The position numbers were made by a program, and so were the translations under genes. From the NCBI RefSeq assembly GCF_003324185.1, contig NZ_PXUP01000007.1, forward strand, positions 1 through 64,000: DNA of 64,000 bases. The letters run 5' to 3'. The DNA is from Faecalibacterium prausnitzii (lineage in GTDB: Bacteria > Bacillota > Clostridia > Oscillospirales > Ruminococcaceae). The notes under the pieces were generated by a model. It worked only from the letters and a program-made list of their open reading frames with translations, ran no database searches and had not been told where the DNA came from. This document shows positions 1 to 8,900 of this stretch, piece after piece. Position 1 is the stretch's first letter, and the number at the start of each line of letters is the position of its first letter.

Positions 1-300
1 TCAACTTCACGGATGATGCCAAAACGGTCACCCGTGAGGAAGTGTTGGGTTCGAGTGCTGTGGACAATGCTCCACCAAAACAAGAGTCCCTGACTTCGGT
101 CAGGGGCTTTTTTGTTGCGTCATCCACTAACCTGCGTCAGAGCAGGACGGTACAGGACTCGAACAGCACGTGCCGAGCGCAGCGAAGGCAATCAAAGCCC
201 TAGCAGGGCTTTGATTAGTGCGCGGTTTCCAACGCGTAGGAATGTCTACCAAGAAAGATGCCGCCAGACCATTCGGTTCGGGGATTTTTTGTTGTGACAG
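1..300. other. Left-edge stretch without a convincing gene
   Basis: The third forward frame is open from base 3 to a stop at 203, but it runs straight through a terminator-like hairpin, so at most its first ~85 bases could be the 3' end of a gene entering from the left. Short frames on both strands have no family resemblance. The stretch also holds an 8-bp inverted repeat (CAAAGCCC/GGGCTTTG) near 195-215 and two T-arm-like strings: GTTCGAGT near 49, and GGACTCGAAC near 152, which is GTTCGAGTCC on the minus strand. Neither folds into a full tRNA. It may be the edge of an integrated element, but this is not shown. Confidence 0.3.
88..113 (+). terminator. Rho-independent terminator
   Basis: A 7-bp stem CCCTGAC/GTCAGGG closed by a TTCG tetraloop is followed by six T residues. 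It would end transcription entering from the left edge of the window. Confidence 0.6.
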
Positions 301-319
301 GACGAGAACAAAAATAAGC

Positions 320-359
320 AAAGGCAGGGTATCACTATGGTAGTGGTATCCTGCCTTTT
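320..359. terminator. Bidirectional terminator after the cupin gene
   Basis: The stem AAAGGCAGG/CCTGCCTTT continues into ATCACTA/TAGTGGT and is flanked by T-rich sequence on both strands. It lies just past the stop of the minus-strand cupin gene and most likely terminates it. Confidence 0.75.
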
Positions 360-375
360 GTTTTGATATGTTTTA

Positions 376-729
376 TCAGTAGATCACAGCATCCGTTGCA
401 GTATAGCCTTCGAGAGAATTCTCCTTGACCTGAATACAAATATAAGTGATCTCAGAATTGCTTGCAGCAAAGAACTGACGTTTTGCCATGGGAGAAATCT
501 TCAGCCAGTCGCCTGCTGCAAGGCTGATTTCTTCGCCATCGATAACGACCTTGCCTTTGCCGGAAAGAACACCGTAGATTTCCTCATTTGCCTTGTGGGA
601 GTGGACAAACGGAACATTTGCTCCCGCAGGAAGCGTATTCAGGCTGATCTCCGCACCAGTCAGGGCGAGCTTTTCATGAAGCTCCGTCCGATTTTCTTTT
701 CCAACTGTCATTTTTGTGTAGCTTGCCAT
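376..729 (-). CDS. Small cupin-domain protein
   Basis: A 117-residue single-domain cupin. The central part has the cupin motif 1 pattern (HSHKANEEIYGVLSGKG, with two histidines and a glutamate suited to metal binding) followed by the G-D-W-L turn of motif 2. No enzyme activity can be assigned from sequence; such proteins can be isomerases, oxygenases or small-molecule sensors. The start is set at 729 because AGGAGG-like GGAGGTG lies 6 bases upstream; the longer open frame would run across the divergent promoter. It is transcribed away from an HxlR regulator, which suggests it is that regulator's target and may serve in electrophile or oxidative stress. Confidence 0.8.
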   Translation of the reverse strand: MASYTKMTVGKENRTELHEKLALTGAEISLNTLPAGANVPFVHSHKANEEIYGVLSGKGKVVIDGEEISLAAGDWLKISPMAKRQFFAASNSEITYICIQVKENSLEGYTATDAVIY

Positions 730-775
730 TGTAAGCACCTCCATTTTGATTCGCAATCTTTCATTGCCTGCGCTA

Positions 776-852
776 AGTATAGAATCTTGCACATTCAAAA
801 ACAAGTACGCACTTTTTTGTAACTGTACACTCAAAAATGAATGTGATATACT
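776..852. promoter_or_regulatory. Divergent promoters with shared HxlR-type operator
   Basis: On the minus strand TTGTTT (799-804) and TATACT (776-781) are spaced 17 bp and drive the cupin gene. On the plus strand TGTACA (824-829) and TATACT (847-852) are spaced 17 bp and drive hxlR. Both are embedded in a dyad: CACATTCA at 790-797 is the exact inverted repeat of TGAATGTG at 838-845, with GTAC cores at 805-808 and 825-828. A dimeric regulator bound here could repress both genes. Confidence 0.7.
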
Positions 853-871
853 ACATACAGAGGTGACTGAT

Positions 872-1204
872 ATGCGTACAAAAGAAGAATTGCCGGAATG
901 TCCGGTTGCAACAGCAGTATCCCTGATTGGCGGAAAATGGAAACTCTTGCTTCTGCGCAATCTGAAAGAGCGTCCATGGAGATTCAATGAGTTGCAAAGA
1001 AGCATCGACGGGATCTCGCAGAAAGTTTTGACCGAGAGCTTAAGACAGATGATTGATGATGGGCTTGCCTACCGCCGTGATTATCACGAAAATCCTCCCA
1101 AAGTAGAATATGGGTTGACCGATCTCGGAATGGAAATGTTACCAATCGTCAATGCACTTGCAGACTTTGGCAATTACTATAAATCAGTCGTTGATCGGTC
1201 ATGA
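872..1204 (+). CDS. HxlR-family winged-helix regulator
   Basis: A 110-residue protein with the full HxlR (DUF24) pattern: CPVATAVSLIGGKWKLLLL at the N-terminus, RFNELQRSIDGISQKVLTESLRQM for the recognition region, and a wing ending in VEYGLTDLG. Cys10 in the CPV motif corresponds to the redox-sensing cysteine of YodB/HypR-type members, so thiol-reactive compounds could be its signal; that is inference from the family. The start ATG at 872 follows AGAGGTG. It is divergent from the cupin gene and probably represses both, acting through the dyad between them. Confidence 0.88.
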   Translation: MRTKEELPECPVATAVSLIGGKWKLLLLRNLKERPWRFNELQRSIDGISQKVLTESLRQMIDDGLAYRRDYHENPPKVEYGLTDLGMEMLPIVNALADFGNYYKSVVDRS

Positions 1205-1251
1205 TCGATATTATGAAGCAAGGTTTGGAGCAGGCACACCCCAACAAGAAG

Positions 1252-1306
1252 CCGTCCCAAGGGGCTGGAAATTTTCAAGAATTGAAAATTTGTGGCCACG
1301 GGACGG
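1252..1306. repeat. Long imperfect palindrome
   Basis: CCGTCCC (1252-1258) pairs with GGGACGG (1300-1306), and AAATTTTCAA (1269-1278) pairs with TTGAAAATTT (1282-1291), giving a two-tier hairpin with an internal loop. There is no T-tract, so it is not a simple terminator. It directly precedes a 27-bp tandem repeat. Confidence 0.55.
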
Positions 1307-1307
1307 T

Positions 1308-1367
1308 TCTTGCCCTCACCATCAGAATTATCCGTCTTGCCCTCACCATCAGAATTATCCGTCTTGC
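1308..1367. repeat. 27-bp tandem repeat (about 2.2 copies)
   Basis: Units at 1308-1334 and 1335-1361 are identical, and the first six bases of a third copy follow. They lie in the spacer between the convergent hxlR and glpK genes. Confidence 0.85.
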
Positions 1368-1405
1368 ATCCGTAGTCATTTCGTGATACAATGCTCCACT
1401 AAAAC

Positions 1406-1450
1406 ACCCCCGGCAGGCAATCACCATTACGGTGGCAGCCTGCCGGGGGT
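1406..1450 (-). terminator. Terminator of glpK
   Basis: A 13-bp perfect stem (ACCCCCGGCAGGC/GCCTGCCGGGGGT) contains an inner CACC/GGTG stem. On the minus strand it is followed by GTTTTAG. It lies 35 bp past the glpK stop. Confidence 0.8.
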
Positions 1451-1484
1451 ATTATAATGTTATCCTGTCAAACTTTTTCCTGCC

Positions 1485-3047
<1,563 letters not shown>

Positions 3048-3099
3048 CTATCTGCTCTGTCTGTCGCTCTCCTGCTCTGCGCAAACATATTCTGTGCTT

Positions 3100-3128
3100 A
3101 TTGTACACGCTCCGCAGGCAAAATACAA
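3100..3128 (-). promoter_or_regulatory. Promoter of glpK
   Basis: TTGTAT (3123-3128) and TACAAT (3100-3105) on the minus strand are separated by 17 bp. This predicts a leader of about 105 bases before glpK. The remainder of the 330-bp gap up to the truncated regulator at 3319 shows no gene; a weak plus-strand GTGACG/TATCGT pair near 3252-3280 might serve that pseudogene. Confidence 0.6.
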
Positions 3129-3318
3129 GCTTCTGCGCGATTTTTGGAGGTTCTGCACAAGGGGACCGCGCTGCCGTTGAACACTCTGCCGAAAGGGTGC
3201 GCGGTGCAGCCGCCGGGGATATAAAAAGCTTGCAAATTTGCGAAAAAGATGTGACGAAACGGCACGGATGTGGTATCGTTAAGGGGTGGATTTTTTGTTC
3301 GGAAAGGATTTCTTTGCT

Positions 3319-3796
3319 ATGACCCGGATCGCTTTCTGTGATGACGATGCCGCGCTGCTGCATCAGATGCAGGATTTTCTGGAGCAGTACCGCACCCTGC
3401 GGGGGGTGCAGCTGGAGCTGGCCCCCTATACAAAGCCCATGGAGCTTCTGGCGGATATCGAGGCCGGGGTGCGCTTTGATGTGCTGTTTTTGGATGTGCT
3501 CATGCCCGGCATCAACGGCATCAATGCCGCCCGGGAGATCCGCCGGTATGACACGGCGGTGCAGATCATCTTTGTGACTTCTTCTTCGGAATTTGCCGTA
3601 CAGTCCTATGTGGTAGGCGCATACTACTACCAGCTCAAGCCCATCTGGAAGGACAGCTTTTTCCGCCTTACCGATGCTGTGCTGGCCGAGTGCCGCAAGC
3701 GCACCCAGCACAGCCTGATCCTGCGCTGCAAAAGCGGCGTGACCCGCATTACGCTGGACAGTCTGGAATACTGCGAGGTGCAGGGGCGCACGCTGG
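3319..3796 (+). pseudogene. Truncated LytTR-type response regulator
   Basis: The receiver domain is intact: acidic FCDDD near the start, LFLDVLMPGINGI carrying the phospho-acceptor Asp, a T/S position in IIFVTSSSE, and QLKP with the conserved lysine. The LytTR DNA-binding domain begins (LILRCKSGVTRITLDSLEYCEV) but breaks off after QGRTL. From there the frame runs through out-of-frame kinase sequence to a stop at 3987, giving a low-complexity Ala/Gly/Pro tail. An AgrA/VirR-like output domain is therefore lost. The start ATG at 3319 follows GGAAAGGA. It was probably once followed by a separate GHKL sensor kinase gene, now fused by deletion. Confidence 0.85.
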
Positions 3797-4333
3797 GTGG
3801 CGCTGGCGGTGGCACTGTTCCTCCCGCAGCATCCGCTGGTGCAGCCGGTGGCAGAGCTGCTGTTCACCCTGCCGCTGCTGCTGCTGTTCATCCGCTTCGT
3901 TGCACCCTCCATGCGGCAGCTTTCCCACTACCCGGCCTCGGTGCAGTGCCAGTTCGGCATCGTGCCGCTGGTGGGCTATCTTTTTGACTACATCACCCAT
4001 GTCTACACCAGCCTTTTGTCCGAGGCGAACCCGGCGGCGGTGGAGTTCATGTTCTTTGTGTGCTGTGCAGCCTTTCTGTGCTCCATTTTGCGCGCCTCCC
4101 GGGTGGAGCGGCAGCGCATCCAGATGGAGCAGTTACAGACCAGCCTGAACCTGCAAGTTACGCAGGCCATGCGCGAGATCGAGGCGCTGCGCCTTTCCCA
4201 GCAGCGCGCCAGCACCTACCGCACCGGTCACGGGCTTGGAGTGCGCAGCATCTGCGCCATCTCGGAGCGGTACGGCGGCCTGACCAGCTTTGCCGCCAAG
4301 GACGGGCAGTTTACCCTGCGGGTAATGTTATAA
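3797..4333 (+). pseudogene. Remnant of a GHKL sensor histidine kinase
   Basis: In a frame offset from the regulator, hydrophobic helices (ALAVALFLPQ, LLFTLPLLLLFIRF) and a coiled-coil linker (VERQRIQMEQLQTSLNLQVTQ) are typical of AgrC/VirS-like kinases. The protein then jumps from the start of the H-box region (QQRASTYR) directly to the ATP-binding G-box (TGHGLGVRSI), so the phospho-accepting histidine, the N-box and most of the catalytic domain are missing. The carboxyl end (FAAKDGQFTLRVML) is normal. Both the 5' end and an internal segment have been deleted. It cannot act as a kinase. The ATG at 3797 is only the first in the open frame; related sequence starts a few codons upstream. Confidence 0.85.
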
Positions 4334-4341
4334 GTTATAAA

Positions 4342-4393
4342 AATAAATAGTAAGGCGGGAAGGTCCACGGACCTTCCCGCCTTACTATTTATT
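4342..4393. terminator. Bidirectional terminator, 25-bp perfect stem
   Basis: Bases 4342-4366 are the exact inverted repeat of 4369-4393 with a 2-base loop. The GC-rich centre is flanked by A/T arms that act as T-tracts on either strand. It separates the kinase remnant from the convergent GltD-like gene, whose stop codon lies inside the palindrome. Confidence 0.9.
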
Positions 4394-5708
4394 ATAATTG
4401 CTGCTTTGCCAGCACGTCAGAGGTAGGGGTCTGGAACACCGGGATGTCGGCATAGGGGTCAGCAGTGGTGTCGGCGGGCAGGCTCTTCATATATTCGTCC
4501 ATGGCGACAGCCACCTTCTTGGCAACAGCCACAGCCTCCACCACGGTGCGTGCGCCCATGACGGCGTCGCCGCCGGCAAATACGCCCTCGCGGGTGGTGC
4601 GGCCGTCCTCGCTGACGCTCAGCAGACCCTTCTGGTTGGTCTCGATGCCGGTCGTGGTCTTGACGAGGTTGCTCTCAGAACCCTGACTGACCGACACGAT
4701 GACGCCGGTGTGGGGGTAAAAAGTCTCGCTGCCCTCTACCTGCGTAAACTTGCCATCCTCGCCCTTGACGGTGTCGCGGCAGATCAGGCCGTCCTCGCGG
4801 ATCTCCACCGGTGCCTTGCAGAACCGGAAGCCCACGCCCTCCAGCTTAGCGTAGCTCACCTCGTACTCGGAGGCGCTGATGCAGCTTTCGTCCCGGCGGG
4901 CGTAGCAGGTAACGTGGCGGGCACCGTTGCGGATGGCAGTGCGGGCGCAGTCCATGGCGGAGTTGCCCACGCCGATGACAGCCACGTCATCGCCCAGACG
5001 GAAGGCCTTGGAGTTTGCCAGATAGTCGATGCCGAAAGCCACGTTGCCAAGGCTCTCGCCCTTGATGTGCATGGCGTTGGCCTTCCACAGACCGGCGCCG
5101 ATGAACACGCTCTTGTAGCCGTCGCGGAACAGATCGTCGATGGTAATGGTCTTGCCGATGGTAGTATTGGGGCGCACCTTGATGCCCTTCAGCTCCAGAT
5201 GACGATACTGGAAATCGTCCAGCACACTGTCCGGCAGGCGGTAGTTGGGGATGCCGTAACGCATCACGCCGCCGATCTTATCCCGGGCGTCAAAAATGGT
5301 CACATCGTAGCCCCAGCGTGCCAGCAGCACTGCGATGGTCAGGCCTGCCGGGCCGGAGCCCACCACAGCAGCCTTCATGCCGTTTTTCGGGGCAGGGCCT
5401 GCGGTCATCTTGTTGGCGTAGGTGGTGGAGATATAGTCCTCGATGATGGAAAAGTGCACCGGGTCGTGGCTGGGCATCCGGTTGCGGATGCAGTGGCCCT
5501 CGCACTGCTTTTCGTGGTTGCACACCAGACTGCACACAGTGGTCAGAGGGTTGTTTTCAAACAGCATCCGGCCTGCATCGTCCATCTGGTTTGCCTTGAG
5601 CAGACGGATGACCTCCGGGATATTGGTGTGGATGGGGCAGCCCTCCTGACACATCGGCTTTTTGCAGCCGAGGCAGCGGTTGGCTTCGTCCAGAACATGA
5701 AGTGCCAT
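4392..5708 (-). CDS. GltD-like FAD/NAD(P)-dependent oxidoreductase
   Basis: A 438-residue flavoprotein of the glutamate synthase small-subunit family. An N-terminal cysteine cluster (CLGCKKPMCQEGCPIHTNIPE and later C-x3-C-x6-C-x3-C) should bind [4Fe-4S] centres. The FAD fold starts at VVGSGPAGLTIAVLL, the NAD(P)H fold at VIGVGNSAMDCARTA, and the C-terminal FAD motif is GVFAGGDAVMGARTVVEA. No large glutamate synthase subunit lies nearby, so it may instead be an electron-transfer subunit for another partner; the true substrate is open. The start at 5708 follows AAGGAGG. The gene stands alone. Confidence 0.88.
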   Translation of the reverse strand: MALHVLDEANRCLGCKKPMCQEGCPIHTNIPEVIRLLKANQMDDAGRMLFENNPLTTVCSLVCNHEKQCEGHCIRNRMPSHDPVHFSIIEDYISTTYANKMTAGPAPKNGMKAAVVGSGPAGLTIAVLLARWGYDVTIFDARDKIGGVMRYGIPNYRLPDSVLDDFQYRHLELKGIKVRPNTTIGKTITIDDLFRDGYKSVFIGAGLWKANAMHIKGESLGNVAFGIDYLANSKAFRLGDDVAVIGVGNSAMDCARTAIRNGARHVTCYARRDESCISASEYEVSYAKLEGVGFRFCKAPVEIREDGLICRDTVKGEDGKFTQVEGSETFYPHTGVIVSVSQGSESNLVKTTTGIETNQKGLLSVSEDGRTTREGVFAGGDAVMGARTVVEAVAVAKKVAVAMDEYMKSLPADTTADPYADIPVFQTPTSDVLAKQQL

Positions 5709-5783
5709 GGGTTCCTCCTTGTGTTTCCCCTGCGGGGACAGTCGTTTTTACAGGTTCGTTGTATCCAACATTGCATTACTCTA

Positions 5784-5812
5784 ATCATACACCCGAACTG
5801 CGCCGGATACAA
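5784..5812 (-). promoter_or_regulatory. Promoter of the GltD-like gene
   Basis: Minus-strand TTGTAT (5807-5812) and TATGAT (5784-5789) are separated by exactly 17 bp, about 75 bases before the start codon. Confidence 0.6.
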
Positions 5813-5848
5813 GAGGGTACAATATAAAATTTTTGGCGTTATTTTTTG

Positions 5849-7051
5849 TCAATTCGTCAAAAAGATAATTTTTTGACGATATATTCCGCCCATCGGCTCC
5901 GGTTTTGTCCGGCACAGCGCACCAAGGTCGCTGGCTCTGCTCTGGTCGGCAGCCATTTGGGCGCAGGTCTCGTTTTCCCGCGCCAGCCGCGCCAGCGAGT
6001 GGGACAGCGGCAGCGCCGTTTCCCCGGGCAGGGGCAGAGCCTCCTTGCGTGCGCCCAGCAGGTGCAGATAGGGCGGCAGCGCCGGGGTCTGGGCGGTGTA
6101 GCCCAGCGCCGCATCCATTGCCAGCCGCCGCATCCGCGCCCGGGGGTAACGCACGGTGGTCAGGGCGTCCAGCAAAGCGGGCAGACTTGCGGTCTTCCGC
6201 ACAGCATTTTCCAGCCGGTGCTCCAACCCCTCGGATACCCCGCGCACTGCGGCAAAGGGAGCTTGCCCTGCGCAGGCTGCCCGCAGCAGTGCCAGCTCGC
6301 AGTGCCCCATGATCACAAAATCTGTATACTTTCCGTCATATTCTTCTTGTTTATACAGTTTCAGCGCCTTTTGCGGCACATAAGGTGCCAGTGCCGCCGC
6401 GCCGCCCTCCGCCCAGAGTGCCCGCAGGGCACTGGCGCTGGCAAAGGCTGCATGAGCACTTTCGGTCAGCGCCTGCCCGTGGTCTGCGCCCTGCCGGGGC
6501 AGGGCGATGGGCTGCATTTCTACATTCTGTTCTATGATGGCTTTACAATACTCTACGGCAAGATTATTGTTGGGCTTGTCCAGCAGTGCGGCGATGTCTG
6601 CCCCCGGGCACAGCGCCTGCACCGCCGCCTGCCGGGCGGCGGCAAAGCTGCGCGCCCCAGCGGCAAGCTGCTGCCTGAGCGCAGCGCGGTAGTCCTCGCT
6701 GCACAGCACCCGGGCAGCTTTTTGCAGCAGGGCGGTGTCCGGGGTCTCTGCCCCAAAGACCAGTGCGTCGCACCCGGCAGCGGCCAGAATGCGCACCCCC
6801 GCCCGGGCAAAGGCCTCGGCACCGGCGCAGGCGCAGGGCGCGGGCAGGGCAAACACAAGGTCTGCTCCGCAGGCCAGCGCCGCCTGCACCCGCACCGCCT
6901 CCGGCAGCAGCGGCAGCGCGCCCCGCTGGGTAAGCCCGCAGCTCATGGCAACGGCCACCCGCTGCGCCCCCAGCGCCCGCGCCTGCGCCAGCTGCCATGC
7001 GTGGCCGTTGTGGAAGGGGTCGTACTCCGCAATGATGCCTGCAAACTTCAT
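5849..7051 (-). CDS. tmcAL: tRNA(Met) cytidine acetate ligase
   Basis: This 400-residue member of the TmcAL (DUF795) family activates acetate with ATP to acetylate the wobble cytidine of elongator tRNA-Met. The nucleotidyltransferase signature AEYDPFHNGH is at the N-terminus. The next family motif is altered, reading MSCGLTQRG where relatives have MSGNFVQRG. GADLVFALP and KPNNNLAVEYCKAI follow as expected. The start at 7051 follows AAAAGGAG; the longer open frame is unsupported. The next gene upstream is the divergent acetate kinase, which fits a link to acetate metabolism. Composition is unusually Ala/Arg/Gln-rich. Confidence 0.88.
   Translation of the reverse strand: MKFAGIIAEYDPFHNGHAWQLAQARALGAQRVAVAMSCGLTQRGALPLLPEAVRVQAALACGADLVFALPAPCACAGAEAFARAGVRILAAAGCDALVFGAETPDTALLQKAARVLCSEDYRAALRQQLAAGARSFAAARQAAVQALCPGADIAALLDKPNNNLAVEYCKAIIEQNVEMQPIALPRQGADHGQALTESAHAAFASASALRALWAEGGAAALAPYVPQKALKLYKQEEYDGKYTDFVIMGHCELALLRAACAGQAPFAAVRGVSEGLEHRLENAVRKTASLPALLDALTTVRYPRARMRRLAMDAALGYTAQTPALPPYLHLLGARKEALPLPGETALPLSHSLARLARENETCAQMAADQSRASDLGALCRTKPEPMGGIYRQKIIFLTN
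5854..5879 (-). terminator. AT-rich hairpin overlapping the tmcAL stop
   Basis: CGTCAAAAA (5855-5863) pairs with TTTTTGACG (5870-5878). The palindrome covers the last codons of tmcAL, and on the minus strand T-rich sequence follows. It is the only terminator candidate for this gene. Confidence 0.45.
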
Positions 7052-7186
7052 GGAACTGCTCCTTTTCGCCAACAGATTGTTAAATTTATATCGGATATAC
7101 AGAAAAATCCTGCTGTTTCCGGGATTTGTGGGCAGGATATACAAAAACCTTGTACACAAGTTTTACCGCTTTGCCCGGGTTGCGCC

Positions 7187-7215
7187 TTGAAAAGCCGCCA
7201 CACCTATTATATAAT
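7187..7215 (+). promoter_or_regulatory. Promoter of ackA
   Basis: TTGAAA (7187-7192) and TATAAT (7210-7215) are separated by 17 bp, close to consensus. They give a leader of about 70 bases. Confidence 0.85.
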
Positions 7216-7239
7216 AAACATAGGAATCTGTAAAATTCT

Positions 7240-7264
7240 GTCCGCAGGTTTTTAGGCTGCGGAC
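7240..7264 (+). promoter_or_regulatory. Hairpin in the ackA leader
   Basis: GTCCGCAG (7240-7247) pairs with CTGCGGAC (7257-7264) around a T-rich loop, 15 bases before the AGGAGG of ackA. There is no T-tract directly after it, so it more likely stabilises the mRNA or tunes translation than terminates. Confidence 0.5.
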
Positions 7265-7293
7265 GGTACAAAAATTTTCAGGAGGCAACACAG

Positions 7294-8490
7294 ATGAAGA
7301 TTCTGGTTATTAACTGCGGTTCTTCTTCCCTGAAGTATCAGCTGATCGATATGGACGGCGAAAAGGTGCTGTGCAAAGGCCTGTGCGAGCGCATTGGCAT
7401 GGAGAGCAGCATGATCACTCACGAGGCCAACGGCACCAAGGCTACCACCCCGGCAATCTTCCCCACCCACACCGAGGCTTTTGCCGAGGTCGTGAAGAAG
7501 ATGACCACCGGTGCAGGCAAGTGCATCAATGACGTGAGCGAGATCGACGCCATCGGCCACCGCGTTGTGCACGGCGGCGAGAAGTTCAAGAGCAGCTGCC
7601 TGATCACCGATGAGGTCATCAACACTCTGCGTGAGCTGAGCCCGCTGGCTCCTCTGCACAACCCCGCCGGTATTCTGGGTATCGAGGCCGCCCGCAAGGT
7701 GTTCGGCAACATTCCCATGGTGGCTGTGTTCGACACCGCCTTCCACAGCACCATGCCGCCGAAGGCTTATATGTACGCCATCCCCTACGAGTACTATGAG
7801 AAGTACGGCGTGCGCCGCTACGGCTTCCACGGCACCAGCCACAAGTACGTTGCCCACAAGGCAGCCGAGTATCTGGAAGAGCCCATTGAGCGCCTGAAGC
7901 TGATCACCTGCCATCTGGGCAACGGTTCTTCCATTGCCGCAGTCGATCAGGGCAAGGTGGTGGATACCTCCATGGGCATGACCCCGCTGGCCGGCCTGAT
8001 GATGGGCACCCGCTGCGGCGACCTGGACCCCTCTGTGGTCAACTACCTGAAGTACACCCTGAACATCACCGGCCACGAGCTGGACGAGATCCTGAACAAG
8101 AAGTCCGGCCTGCTGGGCATCTCCGGTGTTTCCAGCGATAAGCGCGATGTGGAAGAGGCTGCCGCGGCCGGCAACAAGCGCGCACAGCTGGCTTCCGATA
8201 TGCTGAACTACCAGATCAAAAAGACCATCGGCAGCTACATTGCAGCTATGGGCGGCGTGGATGCCATCGTCTTTACCGGCGGCATCGGCGAGCACGATGC
8301 CATTGCCCGTGCAAAGATCTGCCACCACATGGATTGGCTGGGCATCCGCATCGACACCGAGAAGAACAAGCACCCTGTTGGCGATGTGTGCGAGATCACC
8401 GCTTGGGGCGCAAAGGTGCGCACGCTGGTCATTGCTACCGACGAGGAGCTGATGATCGCCCGCGACACCAAGGAAGTCATCGAGAAGTAA
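7294..8490 (+). CDS. ackA: Acetate kinase
   Basis: This 398-residue enzyme converts acetyl phosphate and ADP to acetate and ATP, the last step of acetate fermentation, and runs in reverse for acetate assimilation. The N-terminal NCGSSSLKYQLIDM, the HRVVHGGE motif, FHGTSHKYV, HLGNGSSIAAV and the C-terminal FTGGIGEHD are all intact, and the length is standard. AGGAGG lies 9 bases before the ATG. There is no adjacent phosphotransacetylase; it has its own strong promoter and terminator. Codon use is strongly biased, as for an abundant protein. Confidence 0.97.
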   Translation: MKILVINCGSSSLKYQLIDMDGEKVLCKGLCERIGMESSMITHEANGTKATTPAIFPTHTEAFAEVVKKMTTGAGKCINDVSEIDAIGHRVVHGGEKFKSSCLITDEVINTLRELSPLAPLHNPAGILGIEAARKVFGNIPMVAVFDTAFHSTMPPKAYMYAIPYEYYEKYGVRRYGFHGTSHKYVAHKAAEYLEEPIERLKLITCHLGNGSSIAAVDQGKVVDTSMGMTPLAGLMMGTRCGDLDPSVVNYLKYTLNITGHELDEILNKKSGLLGISGVSSDKRDVEEAAAAGNKRAQLASDMLNYQIKKTIGSYIAAMGGVDAIVFTGGIGEHDAIARAKICHHMDWLGIRIDTEKNKHPVGDVCEITAWGAKVRTLVIATDEELMIARDTKEVIEK

Positions 8491-8512
8491 GCTTTTCCCA
8501 AAGGGCTTTGCA

Positions 8513-8549
8513 GGGGCTGCTGCACAGAATGTGCGGCAGCCCCTTTTTG
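8513..8549 (+). terminator. Terminator of ackA
   Basis: GGGGCTGCTGCACA pairs with TGTGCGGCAGCCCC around a 3-base loop with one unpaired pair, followed by TTTTT. Confidence 0.85.
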
Positions 8550-8565
8550 CTTGTATGAAAAAGTG

Positions 8566-8596
8566 GTTCAGAAACACCCGCAGGTGTTTCTGAACC
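8566..8596. repeat. Palindrome downstream of ackA
   Basis: A 14-bp perfect inverted repeat (GGTTCAGAAACACC/GGTGTTTCTGAACC) has a 3-base loop. Its core resembles the palindrome at 35335-35377 (AAACACCTGCAGGTGTTT). No T-tract follows. A second, bulged hairpin lies at 8615-8640 (GCCGCTGCACA/TGTGCGGC). The 8549-8735 stretch holds no gene. Confidence 0.6.
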
Positions 8597-8735
8597 GCAA
8601 ATCATAAATTATCTGCCGCTGCACATAACCTGTGCGGCGCGCCGCTTTTCTATCTTCCGGCGGTGATTTTACCCAAATATATGCTGTCGGTTTGTGCCAT
8701 GTGTACAAATAAAAGGGCGAACGGTTGTTTTTTGG

Positions 8736-8764
8736 TTGACAAATCTCAAAAATAACGGTACAAT
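8736..8764 (+). promoter_or_regulatory. Strong promoter of the zinc-ribbon gene
   Basis: Consensus TTGACA (8736-8741), a 17-bp spacer and TACAAT (8759-8764). Confidence 0.85.
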
Positions 8765-8770
8765 AGGAAA

Positions 8771-8900
8771 GTCCTCAATCCGAGGGCGTTTATCTATTCA
8801 AGCCCCTGGTAAGCTTACTGATCAGCGCGATGGTCCCAAAACCAAAGGTATGGTTACAATCCTTCCGTGGGCAAGAACTAACTAAAGAGGAGATACTACT
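8771..8900 (+). promoter_or_regulatory. Long structured 5' leader
   Basis: About 130 transcribed bases precede a 95-codon gene. CCTC/GAGG can pair near 8774-8786. A nested hairpin is possible with CCCA (8835-8838) against TGGG (8868-8871) and ACCA (8841-8844) against TGGT (8851-8854). The ribosome site AGAGGAG lies at the end. I recognise no known riboswitch class; a cis-acting control RNA is an inference. Confidence 0.4.

Noticed and set aside
35-80. tRNA 3' end near the left edge
   Set aside because: The loop GTTCGAGT is present, but its stem bases do not pair, and there is no anticodon arm or acceptor stem.
8694-8885. A 63-codon ORF before the zinc-ribbon gene
   Set aside because: It runs through the promoter and leader, lacks a ribosome site and has no recognisable features.
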